From Nymphaea colorata (Eukaryota > Streptophyta > Magnoliopsida > Nymphaeales > Nymphaeaceae): 60,000 nt of DNA. The position numbers were made by a program, and so were the translations under genes. Location: NCBI RefSeq assembly GCF_008831285.2, contig NC_045148.1, positions 14,178,802 to 14,238,801 on the forward strand. The letters are read 5' to 3'. Positions 24,401-39,200 of the stretch are shown piece after piece. Position 1 is the stretch's first letter; the number at the start of each line of letters is the position of its first letter. Under the pieces are notes generated by a model that was not told the DNA's origin, did no database searches, and was given only the letters and a program-made list of their open reading frames with translations.

Positions 24401-27400
24401 CAAGCTCGACTCGTTTAACAAAATGAGCAGCTCGTTTAAACTAACGAGTCGAGTTCGAGTAACTCGACTCGTTGTGCACCCCTAAGGAAGAGAGGTGAGG
24501 ACGGGAGGAAGAGAGGTGAGGACGGGAGGAAGAGCTAGTTACCCAAATCGCCGCCGTGCTGCACCGCTGCCGCCGCCACTTCTCCTTCCTTCTTCTTCTC
24601 TGTGTTGATGCTCACCTGCGGAATGAGAGATTGAGAGGGCAACAAAGAGGGAGATAGAGAGGAAGACGAGGAAGAGGAAGAGGAAGAGGAAGATAAGGAA
24701 GGGGAACCCGTCGGGCTTCCTCTTCGAGCGATAGAGTTCGGGTCCGAATTTGGATTCTGATCCAATTCAACTTACCCAAAACCAAAATAGTTATAGGAAT
24801 ACCCTTCGTGAACAACGGACTAACGGAGCGCTTCGACCCCTCCCTCCGACCCCGAACCTAACCTCCTTATTAAGAAAGAAAGGAAGGGGAAAATTGAAAT
24901 TTTGATTTTGATATTTAATAATTTTGTGATTTAGAAATAATTTTGTCATATATATTATCATTTAATTATTATTATAAATTAATAATAATAATAATAAATA
25001 GTCTTCCCGCACCACCGCACCTAAAATTTTTAAGATGTGCCGTACCGGCACCTGCATCCCGCACCTTGGTGACATAGCTTCTAGGGATTCTCCCGTTGTA
25101 GTGTCCAAGTTTCGTGATCATCCGCTGGTCTACACACGTCCACAGGACCCTTCTCATGATCCTTCCCCAACCGCTTCTCAGGAGGTAAGTACATCTGAAG
25201 AGAGTATACCTTGTCCATCTGATCTCTGTCAGGACTTACCTATTGCTCTTCGCAAAGACAAGTGACAATGTACTCTGCATCTTATATCTCATTTTGTTTA
25301 TACTGACAATGTTGGTAAAAGTATGCAACAGTTTATTCAAGCTCTGGCGGCTCATGCAGTTCCTACTTGTCACCAACAGGCCATATTAGATACCCAATGA
25401 AGACAAGCTATGCAAGATGAGATGGATGAATTAGTTTAGCGAGACACTTGGGAACTTATTGATCCACCTCCTGGTTGTGACATTGTTAGCTCCAAGTGGG
25501 TATTCATAGTGAAATATAATTCTGATGGTTCTATGGAAAGATACAAAGTTCAGTTGGTTGCTAAGGGCTACACGTAGACTCACGGGGTTGATTTCTTCGA
25601 AACTTTTTCTCCTGTTGCTCGGTTGGGGACCATTCGTCTTATCATCTCTGTGGTTGTACACCATGACTGGCCTATGTATCAGCTTGATGTCAAAAATGCT
25701 ATGTTGTACGGTGATCTTAATGAGACTGTCTATATGCAACAACCACCAAGGTTTGAACGACAGGAGAAGTGTGGAAAAGTGCGCAAACTGAAGAAAGCTA
25801 TTTATGGACTCAAGCAGAGTCCTCGTGCGTGGTTTCACAAAGTTCTCTGAGGTAGTCTCAAAGTGTGGCTTTGCGAGATCCCCTTTTGATCATTCTCTGT
25901 TTATCAAGAAGAATTCCAGGGGTATGACCGTTCTAATAGTTTATGTTGATGATATTATCCTGACAGGTGACTTCGATCAAGAAATTTCTGATACAAAGTT
26001 GTTCCTTCAAAAACACTTTGTGACGAAAGATCTTGGTCAACTACGATATTTCTTGGGAATAGAGATGGCTCGCAACAAGGTGTAGTTCTCTCTCAACAAA
26101 AGTATGTTCTGGATTTATTGCAAGACACTGGGATGCTAGGAGCTAAACCGGCCAATCTACCTGTGAATCCACGCATACATCTTCATGATGACCAATCAGA
26201 ATTAGTGGATTCTCGATCATATAGGTCTCTTATTGGAAAACTCCTCTATGTTATTGTGACCAGACTAGACATTAGCTTTGCAGTGGAGAAACTAAGTCAA
26301 TTTATGGAAAGACCCAGGAATGTTCATTGGGATGTTGCTTTAATGGTGGTCAAATATCTGAAATCATCTCCTGGCAAAGGACTTTTATACACAAAAGGCA
26401 AGACCCTGGAAGTGGAAGCCTATAGTGATGCTGACTATGTTGGCTCAATCGAAGACAGGAAATCTACCACATGATTTTGTGTATTTGTGGGAGGCAACCT
26501 TATATCCTGGAGAAGCAAAAAGCAAGGTGTGGTGTCAAGATCTAGTGTAGAATCTGAATACAGAGCTATGGTTCAAACTGTCGCTGAAATGACTTGGGCT
26601 AAATCCATGCTATCTAGCCTAAGTGTGTCGATTCTGCTTCCCATGAAGATGTACTGTGACAATCGAGCAGCCACATACATTGCGAATAATCCAGTTTTTC
26701 ATGAGAGAACTAAACATATTAAAGTGGACTGTCATTACATTCGGTATCCCGTTCAAGGAGGAACCATAACCACTCATGTATCATCAGAAGATCAAGCTGC
26801 AGATGTCTTCACTAAAGCTCTTCCTATTGGTGACCATTTTAGATGTTGTGACAAGCTGAGCATGATTAATATGTATGCTCCAGCTTGAGGGGGAGTGTTG
26901 AATTAGAAGAGTGTATGTTTCTAGGTGGTTCTTTGCAATATTTAATAGTTATGAGGTGTCTTTAAACATTCCTCTATTTTTTGTTGATGTACTTTGTAAA
27001 TCTTTCTTCAACCCTAATCTCTTTATTACGGAGATTAGGGTTAATGAATGAAGTAACGTTTCTCTCTCTAAGGCTGCTGGCTGATACAAAGCTCACATCT
27101 GAAATCTAAATAACCTACATTTAGCATTTTACCCACTTAAATTCGATAAGAGAAATGCAGTTAAGAACTTAAATGAAAATCCTTCAAATTTGAGTGTGTT
27201 TTGTTTCATCTATAAAATTTTGGGCTCCTTTTCATAAGCTTTTAAAAAGGGGCAGAACTATTGCCAACGTCCCATGGCACAAAGTGCATAATGGAATGCA
27301 GCTCTTACAGAACAAAAGGAGTGCACCATGGAATTAAGATCAGCACCTGCATACAGCGAAGAATAGTCTCTGGAAGGCAACAGCGACGGCAGAGGCCTCG

Positions 27401-30400
27401 GACAATGTAAGGAGCTGGAGTTCTAGAAGAACCCATATCATCTGTATACCAAGCATCAAGCTGCGAAATTTCTAACGTTACTTTGGCTTGAAATCGAGGG
27501 AGTTCACCTATGGAGAACAAAAGATCAAATTAACGGTTCATCAGCATTGCAGAATCATCACATTCCGCAAAAACTCACAGATAGAAAGCTATACAAAGGT
27601 ACCTTTAAATCCTGCAGCTATGACCTCAGCTAAAAGGCCACCATCATTTGCTTTATGCTGCTTCAACCCATCCCTATCAGCTGCCAGGCATCGAATTACA
27701 GCTTCAAAACAGCTCTGGTCCTTTGATGAGGGAGCAACATCAACCTAATCATGAAGATAAAAAAGCAACAGTTTAAGAGAAACAAGTTGCAGACTGCACT
27801 AGAACCATTTTATTAACCTTGAGATCTGATAAATATGTATAATGTATGATTCACTGAAACACAAGTTTCTACTGTGAATATGAGTCAATCACCATTTCTT
27901 ACTATTGAATATGACTTTGACAAGCTTTCAAATTTTCATATATAGAGCATTTTGTACAAGTTGACATAACTATGTTTACAGCCAATAGACATCTCCAAAG
28001 GAATGGATCTCTCTCCCAAAAAAAATTATCTACAACATGGAAAATAGGTTCTGGAAATGTGGATCATTTAGCTATCAAATTTGGAATCTCGTTTTCATCA
28101 AGGAAGCTTCAGCTTCAGGTGCCATACCACAGTAAGCCTGGAAACTGGAAAGCAGGATGGCCAAGCACCTATTGAGAAGTCGGTTAAGGTCAACCTTGTA
28201 ACTTGTATGCCTTCTCACAACCATCAGTTAAAAGGAAGTGGAAACTATATAGCTGGAAGTACCTATAATGAGATTCCAATGCTGCATGCCCGTGTGACAA
28301 ATTTCAGGAGGTTGCTTTACCAAGCTTTTTTAATCCCCAGATAAAGATTGTACTCCCATAAGTATCGTGTAAGAACAACCAGATGTAGAGCACTTAGATG
28401 TGCAGCCCATGACCATGACATTTAGCCCTATCCAATAAACAGCTTCTCAGGAAAGCAATTCAATTCTCCATAGAAGATCAGTTCAAAGTTTAAACCCTCC
28501 ACCTAATTCGTAATCAACAAATTTTACAGAACATTCAGTTGTCATGCTCTTATTACAATAAGAACATTCAGTTGTCATGCTCTTATTACAAAATTAAATG
28601 ATTCTTTTTAGGCAATTCATTTAGTCCAGAACCAGTCATAATGTCCTCAAGTTCTTTTAAGTTGTAATATACTGAAGCCTGCAACTCTTGCATATAAATA
28701 CTTTGTCATGTTGTTGATATTCTTCCTCAATTTCAATTGTCAGACCACTGCCAATGTAGAATGCTTTTCCTAGGATGACAAGGAACCGTTCAAACTGCTT
28801 GACAATCTGCCACAAGAGACGTAATCCCAGCTTATTGCTGGATAGATAACGTTGACAATTAATCCTCTTGAATCCTTGATAATACAGCACTACCATTTAA
28901 ATATTCAAATGTCTTGCCAGAAGCAGGACCTATCAAATCACCCATTGGTAGATAATCCATCTCAATGGAAATTGCAGATATCATGTCAGAGACACAGAAG
29001 TACTCTTTCTTCAAAAGAAGCCATTCTTCACTAGAGATGCCAGTACCCATGGCATTAATCTATTACAACCAAACGTCTGACATGAGTGCACACAAGGGTC
29101 AATACTATTTAAACCTTATGCACAAAACACACACATGAAGGCCCATATAATACATCAGGATCTCTTTAAACAAATTTCCCAAAGAGAACAATGATTGGAC
29201 AAAAAGACAAAACCTAAAAGAAATCATGCCAACTAATCATGCATGCATTAGAGAAAGTCTCCATGTACTTGCATCAATGAACAAAATAACATTACAATTT
29301 CCTCATGCTAAAGCAGAAGAACTGCACCATACCTGCAGCTGGCGTTCCAATGCAATGTCTTCACTAACAGAAGAATATAAAGCACTCATCAATGTAGTGC
29401 AAAGAGTAGGATCTGGTGACACCGACTCTCCTGTTGGTAGACAAAGCATCAAAGTTGCATGTAACTCAAGAAACATGCAATCAGAAGGATCATTATAAGC
29501 AGTTGAACCTTCAACGAACCAAGGTGCTTCTCTCTCTGCAATGCGAACATAGTATCATGAATAAGTTGCAACGTCTAATCTACAGAAATAAAAATGCACT
29601 TGCACAGAAAGGAGATATAAACCAATATCAAATGCAAAGCCTTAGCAAGCCCAAGCTAGGACAACCCAAAAGAACCAAATGCACACACATATACACACAC
29701 ACAAACAGATTATGTAAGACACCAAAAAAGTTACAAAGTCTGCCTATCTTACCCAGTTGAGACAAGTCAAATCCTCAACTTGCAGGTTTTAAGTATTGCC
29801 CTTTTGAAGAATCACCTTTTGTTGCAAAAGGGGAAAACTATCAACATTTTTCATGCAATTATGCCAAGCTTTGGAAAATACTTTAATAACAGCAGTTCAC
29901 TGTCCATTAGGAGTAAGTCATGTTAAGCTTGCCGTTGGAAAATTAGTGTAAATACAGATAGGATTATTAGGCTTATTGCAAGCAGGAACCAGGATCCAGA
30001 AATACTTACTTAGCAGAAGACCCAGTGATGTATCAAGCATCTCTCTAGCGGCAATATGTGCTTTTTCTCTTTCTTCTTCAGCAAGTTCATGAGGAGGAAC
30101 AACTGCATTCTCCAGCTCTATTTTGAGCCAACGCCGGTAAGTAGCATCACAGGAGTAGAATTCTTGCTGAGAGAAAATAACAGTTTTAATTATTCCGCAA
30201 GACATATTCAAACTGCAAATCATGGTCACCAATTCTATTAGCAACTCTTAGGGTCCTTAACAGGAAGCTTCGATTGAAAAGTGAATGCGCTTTTTCCCAG
30301 GATAATCATCAGTTTTTAAATATACATCCTCAAAAAGGTTTACTTTCTTTACAACCTCATAAACAATAGGTACTTTTTCAACACTTTCTCCAGCTGGAAA

Positions 30401-33171
30401 TTCCAAAAAAGTATTGTATTCCCTCTTTATTAGTTTCACAAGATAGAAGACAACATTATGATCATGTCTCAACATTTCATAACCAAGATCAAATACAATA
30501 AATTGCGTGACAGGACACCATGAAACAATTAGTAAACTAGTAAACTTTTCATATACCAGCTAATACCCACCCAATCTTTGAATTCAACCATGTCCTCAGA
30601 AATGTCATCCTCTTCCTCCATAAATAAACTATCTATAGGCTGTTGTAAAGGCTCAGCTAAGAAGCTTAGCAGCAAATGTGCTCCTGCAGGCAGTTCAGGA
30701 GTTCTCCGCATGGATATCAGAGCAAACTCTCTAAACAGCATGTTGCTGAAACAGCACAAGATTGCAAATTCAGAAAAAGGATGGAAAGCACGCCTATATG
30801 CCAATCAAACGAAAGCATGTAGACAAGACTTCACTTGTGTGTCACTTTGTGTTTCAAAAATAACATTCACGTGCGGTAGTACTCACTTCTGTAAAGAAAG
30901 TACAAATCATGAATGGTCTATGAAACTTGACATCTTTAGTGTAGATTTTAAATGTAAAACGGAAATAATAAAATAATTATTGTACCTATGTGCCAACGCC
31001 AGTTTGAGAAGTTTTGCTTTGATCTCTTCACAACCATTGATTGTCGACGGTGGAGTAAAACAAAGCCATTGGACAACCATAGCCTTCCTAATGGTTTGTA
31101 GTTGATGTTGCTCCATTGCATTGTGTGAATTTTCATCACTTTTATTACAAATGATTTGGCGAGACCTAGATAAAACCCTGTACAAAGACCACTATATTGA
31201 GCATGCATGACAGAAAATTCAAAGATTTCATAACATGCGGAAATGGTTCATATATATATAACCTTTCAAGAATATCCCCAAAGCAGCCTTTGGAAGCATC
31301 CGTGGATAAGAAAGGCAAGTACTCCATCGCAGACCGGAAGATCTTGTACTTGACATGAACACTGTTTACAACCATACAAAAAAATCAGGCAAAATATACC
31401 TACTAACCACATTTATTTGACAACCTGACACAATGGTTAGAGGGTTAGCTCCAATCCTCACGGCAAACTACAATCTAAATGACAAGTAAGCAGGCAAATT
31501 AAAGGAACGCAAGAAAGCATGGAAACAAGGGAAGGAAACAATGAAGGAAAACCAAGAAATGAATAAGAAATTAGGGTTTCATTAATCAACTTCTCTCCAA
31601 ATGAACCACACGTCCATCTTAAATAGGCTTTCCTAAACATATTGGATCTCAGATCCACTATCCAAATAAAAGTTCAAGCTCTACTTAATAATCCAAAACA
31701 GATAAGGAACCACATAAATAAACCAAGTAAATGGATCCAATATGGATCCAGCCTAAATATAATATTAAATGAATTTCTCCTGCATCACACTGCAATACAA
31801 ATATTTAAAAATCAACTGATACGCAACAGGTGAACAACAAAATATTTTGCAACAGATACTCACATATAAGCTCTACATATGGACATGTACCATCAATCAT
31901 ACGAAGGGAAATTATAAGCATTCAGAATCTTCAGATAGATCATATTGTAAAATAGTACCATTTAACTAGCAACAAGAAAGAACAAGAAATTATAAAATCA
32001 CCTGGCCATCAATCTTATTTCCATTATATGTACAAAAAGGTCAACACAAAGATGAGGAGCAAGTTGAGATGCATAAACTCCAACAAGTTCCTCATGGTTC
32101 TGAGAAAATAAATATACAGCATACCTGCAATCACATTTGACCACAACAATAAACAGATCAATTTCACGAATAAGAATCAACTATCAGAAACAGTAACAAG
32201 GAAAATTTTGAAAAAAGACAGTAAGACACGAAACACAAAATAAGGACTCAAATGAACACAGCTATATACAGGACACAGACTGTACTATTCATAAAGGAAC
32301 AGGCAAAATAATTGTAAAATTGACCCACCAGTTCATTTTACTTGTATTAATCGTAGTCTGATAGGAGGGGATATGCCTCAGGTGCATGTGACATTAGAGG
32401 CCAGCGGATCTGGATATGGATCCAACAGGATCAGACCAGTTTATAATGGTCATGTTCTTCATTTTAATTTCAATAAACCAAAGAGCGTCAAGACCCTTTT
32501 AAATTATTTATTGTGATATTAAGATCCTGCCCCATAATGCTCCTTTTATAGAATTTGATATTATGTTATTTTTATAGATAAATATTCAAGTCATACTTCG
32601 ATACTTTTCATGAAACGCAAGTGTGAAGTTTCTAAATTATTTGTTCTTTCCATGCCATAGTCCAAAATCAATTTCCCTTTAATATTATACATTTCCAATG
32701 TCATGCAGGGAGAAACTACTTCTTGCAAGGACTCTCATTAAACATTTCAACTAGTGAGGCTTAATGTCACAAAGTGCCTTCCACACATTCACCCAAAACA
32801 AAATAGTGTTGCTGAAAAGAAACATCACCATATTAATGAGGATGCCTTGAGTAGGTTACATGATAGTCACATTCACATTGGCCTAAGGACAAAAAGTTTT
32901 TTATTCAACAGCAGATATGGTGCTTTTGGGAAATCAATCCCCTTATTTTACCTTTTTCAGTGTTCATCCTTATTACAATGACTTGAAAGTTTTTGGTTTG
33001 TAGTATATGTGCATGTTGAACATTCCCCTACAAAATACAGCCACACGCAGCAGATTTGTAGGATATGCTAACGATTACAAGTATGCAAGTACGCTGTGAG
33101 TGAAAATATCACATTAATAACTAAATTGTGTTAACTAAGTGGATGTGCTGATTCATGAGTCATGTTAATTT

Positions 33172-33252
<81 letters not shown>

Positions 33253-36200
33253 CAATCCTGTCATATTGTAGGCAACTTGATCACTATAATGGATGATGTT
33301 CACATGGTGGGATGTGAGACTTCACGCCAACAAGCAACTCATGCACACTAAATCTTGATGAAAGCCAGTCTTCACTTAGAAACAGGGAGATTTCATTATG
33401 TATTAGGGTTTTAATCCCTGCTCAGCTTTATACAACCAATAAGTGGGGTGGGTTAGGCTCTCTAATTACCTTCGACCCGTGTACTGGGTCCATTTACCGA
33501 CCCACTAACCAACTCCCTAAGACTTCGTAACTTCACTCTGACTCAACTAAAGCAAACGACTCTGCTCAGAACAGATGCCTAACATGGGCACTAGTTTTTT
33601 GAGATAGACTTACATGGGCATCATTACTTGTCAAGGCTTGAGCTTACACTCTCAGTCAAGGATATCTTGTTTCTTAAAATAGGCATAAGTCCATTAGTAT
33701 AAATATAATCTAAACTAGGTTAGCTGGAGATGGCAAACATGTTCTCACGGCCATTGAGGCAATGCCTACTTCTCAGCAACAGATGGGGAACCTTTTAGCA
33801 ACCACACTGTACATTAGTTGTTGGCCAAGATCGACATTTGTTCAGTTATCTTTGGAGCAAATATTTCTTTGTTCACTTGCAGTCTTGCTCAACCAAATTC
33901 AGTACTTCAACCAAACTGTAATTGTTCTTATTTCACTATCTTGAGTCCAGGACTCCAGGTTGATTGTCGAAACATCGGCTTAGTTCCACTTATGGCTATT
34001 GGCTACTATTTCCATTTATGAAGCTTCATGATGGATCCAGGATTACTTTTAACCGTTTGTGAGCTGATAGAAATTCATGTTATTTTCTCACAAAGTCAAA
34101 CCAATTACCATAATTGTTTATATCCATCAATAAATTCAATAAAATTCTGAACAGAAACATACTCACATGTACAGTATAAAATTACCAACAATAACAAGCT
34201 TCTCTTTAAAAGCATCTTTCATGTCGTCAGCTAATAGATATCTCAGCACCAATACCAGATGTGCGCCAAAGCGAACCAACTGAGGATCACCACAAGGCCT
34301 GTGTAATAAGTGTTCAATTAATAGAAGAGCAATAAAGCTAAACAATTCCCTTCCTTTTGTGTGTGTGTGTGTGCGTGTGTGTGTGTTGGATGGGGAGTGG
34401 TTGGGGGAGAGTGGGCGATCTTGGGGGTTGGCCGGGAAAGGGAGGAGGCACAGAGGGTTACTACTGCTAACCTGAAAACCATGTCATTGTCATCCTCTGA
34501 GGGAGTTATCCAAAACTTCAGAAGGTCCAAGAGGTGAGCAACATCACCTAACATGAGGTCCATCTATCCAACAACAGTGTCAGAGAAAATCAGGAAATGT
34601 ACAAGGTATTGGCTACAGTACATGCAAACTCAAAGAAGGCTAGCCATGAAAGCAGACAGTAAAACAATTACTAGAGTTAGTACAAGTGCAACTGTAATGA
34701 ATTATGAAAATACCAACTCAAATTAATTCACATTCTCAGCCAACATGTAAGCACAGGTTTTCCTAGAACAAAGTATGAAAATTATAGCATGTTAATCTAC
34801 AAGTCTAAGATCAAATTTCTACTAAAGGACAGACCACTGAAGCCAGTCATGATTATGACAAAATGTGCAGAGGCAGAACTTTATTTAGATGAAATAACCA
34901 TCATTTTAGAAAAATGGAAGAAAGAATGAAGTATTTTGTTCATTGGAGTTACGAGTATCCCACACCTGGATCTGACGGTGCTGATCCCTGCAATCACGGG
35001 ACACAGCTTCATGTACCATTTCACTGCCATAGTAGAAAACAGAGTCACTTAAATAAATGTTCTATTAAAGAAGAGGGGAAAAAACCATGCCAAAGAGACG
35101 CACCCTGAATGAAGCTTCTGAAGAAGAGCCCGAAGGTCATGGGGCTGCTGGTCAAGAACTTGGGATGGCCATGTTTCTGTGCCAACATAAACATTCATGC
35201 TCTGATCACCTTGTCTACTCACACCACAAAAGGAATCCTCGTTACTCTTTGTTTGGCCTGATTTGCTTTGCAGAAGACGAGCCAACTCTAAATCAATCTG
35301 ACTGTCAAGCCATGACTTTGTCATCACCCAACATGCAGACTAAGAATGCCAAGAAAAGGGAAGCCGATCAGCAGCAAAGTGGTCAAAACATATCCACGAA
35401 TGTTGGTCTAATAAATTCAAAAGGGAGACAAATCTCCAATTTCTAATTAGAAACAGCAATTTTCCCACAGGTGACACGACGACATCACCTTACATCCCCC
35501 TCCCCCACTCACCAAAAGAACGAAAGGAAAAAGGAAATAGAACATACAAATGGTGAGAAACAGACACCCTTTTTATGTGTCGGAGATAATCTAATTTCTT
35601 AAGCTGCAGAACTTCACTATGCCAAGCAAAGGACCAGCCATGAGACCAAATAACAAGTACCTCCCAGTCTTTACAAACAGGAAGAACACGCTTCACATTG
35701 CTGCACTGAATAGCAAAAACAGCAGCTTCAAACTTCCCGCCCTCTTGTTCAGCAACTTTCTGCATCAACCATAAGAACATTCATGGATCAACAGTCTCAG
35801 GCATAGAATGAACTTCAATAAGCTTCTTTCACCAGAACTTCACTAAGCTTCAAGAGAGTTCTTTTAAAATAAAAATCATGAAATTGTGAAACAGAATTTG
35901 AACTTAACGTATAAGCATAGACAGATAAACACGAATGGTGCATGTAGAACACTGACAGCAACTGTAACAACAAAATCAGGAAATCATTGAAGTTTGAAAT
36001 CTTTTTTCCCCTTTTACATCATAAAACAAGTGCTCAACTAAATATCAAAACATAATGCATAAAATAAACTATTTTTAACATCATCCCAGATTAGATTGAA
36101 TAGCATAAGCAAAGGTTTCAGCATTAACACATTCAGAAGGACACATGATCATACCATTATACAGCAAATTATGATTGACACCAATAATAGATGTAGAAGA

Positions 36201-39200
36201 GAATGGTGAAACTACTCTACCACATAATACTGGAAATGTACATAATACTTCCACAACACTCAGAAAGAAAAAAATACTCAAAGAACATAAAATCACACAC
36301 AGTAAGACATGCTTTTACCTTCACTTCTGCAATCACGCTAGTCTGCTTTGAGTACTTATAACTATATATGGATCCTACTCTAGAAATTTCCCTTCTTTTT
36401 GAGAAAAAAGAAATTGTCTATCACGTGTTTATGCATGCATGCACTCTCACTTGAAAGACAGGCATATCTATTTAATGGTGTCAAGGGCCCAAACCCAACC
36501 CATACCAAACAGGCTGCTGGAAGTTTCAGTGACGCAAAAGTAGCAAAGGTACTTACTGATTGCCAGTGAACTTAAATTACCAACTCCCGTAAGAATATTT
36601 TAATTCTTGGTACGTTCCCACATTAATAGAGACAAAGCTAAACAAAGAGAAACCCTGTGTAGTTACAATATGCATTAAATTTCAAATACTTGTGAACAAC
36701 CACTAGAAACAATTTTAATTATTTAACTCAAAAAAATACAACATTTTTCCCTGAAACAAACTTCCAAGAACCTTCAAACACTGCTTTCCACAAGTTAGAA
36801 CTAGGACCAGGTGATTTTCTTTCATTCCTTTTCCCTCATAATAGTAAACCAGATAAAAAAAATATGTGATTATCTCCCTCCAAATCCACTTCTGTTAGTT
36901 ATAAAAATATTAAACTAGCAGTGGCCCAAATAATATGTAAAACAGTACATCACACTTGACAGTGTTGATTTTTCAAGCAGTAGATAGTAGCAAAGGTTCC
37001 AACAAATTCATTATCTTCTGTTCTCAAACATTATACTAATTTTTTGTACAAGCTCCATTGGAACATCACAGGTAACAATGCTATAATGTCAAACAAATGA
37101 GAAGAAGATTTAGAAATCTAGCTACGGACATCTGCTAAGTAGGCATTGATGTGCAAATGACTACATGACCAGAGATTCTCAACAGGCTTTTCGCTTTATC
37201 TTTGTTCACAAACCACACAATAGCACAAATTGATTTTAGTAGGATTCTCTGGACAGTGAACAAATATCGAACAGACAATCTTGACCATTCTCCACCCACC
37301 TGCAATCGCATTTACAGTCCTAAAAGTGAGACATTCAATCAGAAAAACAGATTCCATTCAAACAGTCATTGAGAATGTCAAAATCGCATTGCAGCGGCAG
37401 GCATCTAACAATTAACAACAAAAACCAAGCATGAAACCTGATGCTAAGGTTATAACATTAACTGAGAAGATAATTGCACGAACTGTCTGTACCTCAGAAG
37501 CACAAAAACAAGCCCATTTCCAGAGGCGGCGCTGAAATCCAATACCGCTTTCAAGTTCAGTGGCTTGCAATGATCGGTTTTTCCCATTTCTGTTTAGTGC
37601 CTCAACAGAGGGAAACTGATCCAATCCACCGAATGGACATAGAGTTCCTGCTCTCCATGGCTTGAAACATGAAAAGATAAAATCTCAATTTTAAGTCCAC
37701 TACAGAAAAGAGAAGAGAAACACAAAAAGCTAAATTATGAAAAGTACCTGTCCAGCAGAACGACAAAGCTCACATGCCTCTTCCAATCGACCTGCTCTTA
37801 GTAAAATCCATATGTCTTCTAAAAGAGAATCTTCTTGTTTCTAATGTCAAAAAAGAATAACAGCATAATATCACTATTCTTATTAATGCTTTGATGATAG
37901 AACACAATAGCATGTATATCTTATACAAGAAAGAAACACAAACTCGCAAAAGATAGAAAATCCAACATGGAAACTTTCTAAAAGACGAACATTGTCACAA
38001 ATATCGTTCTCGAGTTTTTAACAGGCGAGATTTTTCTCAGGTTTTTAACGGCAAAATTGTTTTTTTTTTTTTGGAAATCTCGGGAAAAACTCGAAAATTT
38101 TTAAAAAACAAAAAAAAAGATATAAATGAAATAAATGAGAAACTAATAGGAAAACATAAATAAAACTATATAGCAGTGATAAAAGGAATGTTTTAATGAT
38201 AATAAAAATGACGAAAATAATTTATTTTAAGTTATATTTCAAATGATAATATCAATGCTAAAAAATAGAAAAATGAAAAATCACAAAAAAAGCATGATAA
38301 TAAAGCAATAAATAGTTTTTCCCCTTTTTTTCAAATATCAAGATTTTTTCCCTTCTTGTTTGTTTTTCTTATTTTTGACATTAATATCACACAATATCAA
38401 AATGTACACAGTAAGAAGTTCATGATTAATGTCAAATACACCAGATTGATAGTACCACATTCCAAAGAAAATTTTTCCTGGACAAAAGTACAAAAATTAG
38501 CCATCTTATAGTACTCCACAGTTAATGTGTATGTGCATGTGCAACCACTCAGATGGCCTGAATTGGTGGCGGCCTGGCAGGCATGTGGTGACCATGCACC
38601 AGCCCTACTCACATGTATGTATCCAACTGTTCCTGCATATGTCCCTGCGATGCATATACACCTGCCCCAGGCTCCCATTTCTTGGTGTTGATAGATTGTG
38701 TGGTTCGGGTCCGGATCCATACCCGACCCGCCTTGTAGCCCGTTTTTGGGCTCTACTTAAGTCATGTAACCCTAATCCTTATGTGTTAATGATAATCTTA
38801 AGAGAGAGAGAGTCTGGCTGCTAGTGGGCACCAACTCCTCCTCATTCGTGGTTTTTTCTCCCTCGTGTTGAGGGTTTTCCACGTTACATCGTGATCATTG
38901 TTTCTCTTCCTCTTTTTCTTGTTCGTATCTCTACATGGTATCAGAGCCGTGAAGTTCCGGCGTTTCTGGTTGTCTTTTGCCCGTGTTGGAGGAGAATCGC
39001 CCGGCACTGTTCATCGTCTCGCCCGTGCCCGACGCTCGTGCCCGAGCGTCGTCTGTCATCCCGCCGTCGTCTCCGCCCAGCGCCGCCCTGATCAGCGCCG
39101 CTCAGGATTCCGCCGTCTCCGCCTAGCGACAACCGGCCCAGCGACGCTCTGATTAGCGCCGCTCAGGAGTCCGCCACTTCCGCCCAGCGACGCCCTGGCC

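Larger units (their letters stand above)
23058..25077. mobile_element. non-autonomous DNA transposon with CTATGTCAC ends, copy 1, nested in copia 1
   Basis: Left end CTGTGTCACCAGGGTGCGG and right end (read inward) CTATGTCACCAAGGTGCGG are near-perfect terminal inverted repeats. The 8-bp duplication CTTCTAGG flanks it (23050-23057 and 25078-25085). The copia reading text stops at one flank and resumes at the other, confirming insertion. No transposase is visible; the interior is GA-rich and itself contains another element. An 8-bp duplication fits hAT-like or P-like elements, so the superfamily is left open. Confidence 0.9.
20275..27088 (+). mobile_element. Ty1/copia LTR retrotransposon 1, old and defective, in NUP107 intron 22
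   Basis: Two 193-bp LTRs (20275-20467, 26896-27088) begin TGTTGAATTAG and end in ACA. The flanks carry the 5-bp target duplication AAGCT (20270-20274, 27089-27093). A primer site complementary to initiator Met tRNA starts at 20468 (TGGTATCAGAGCCG) and a polypurine tract GAGGGGGAG precedes the 3' LTR. The LTRs differ at about 7 of 193 positions. The element lacks the gag core, carries several stops and frameshifts, and is interrupted at 23058-25077 by a DNA transposon. Without that insertion it would be about 4.8 kb. Confidence 0.96.

Noticed and set aside
24535-24815. Ser/Leu-rich minus-strand open frames inside the nested element
   Set aside because: Low-complexity GA repeat read in reverse; it lies within a non-autonomous transposon and has no transposase motifs.
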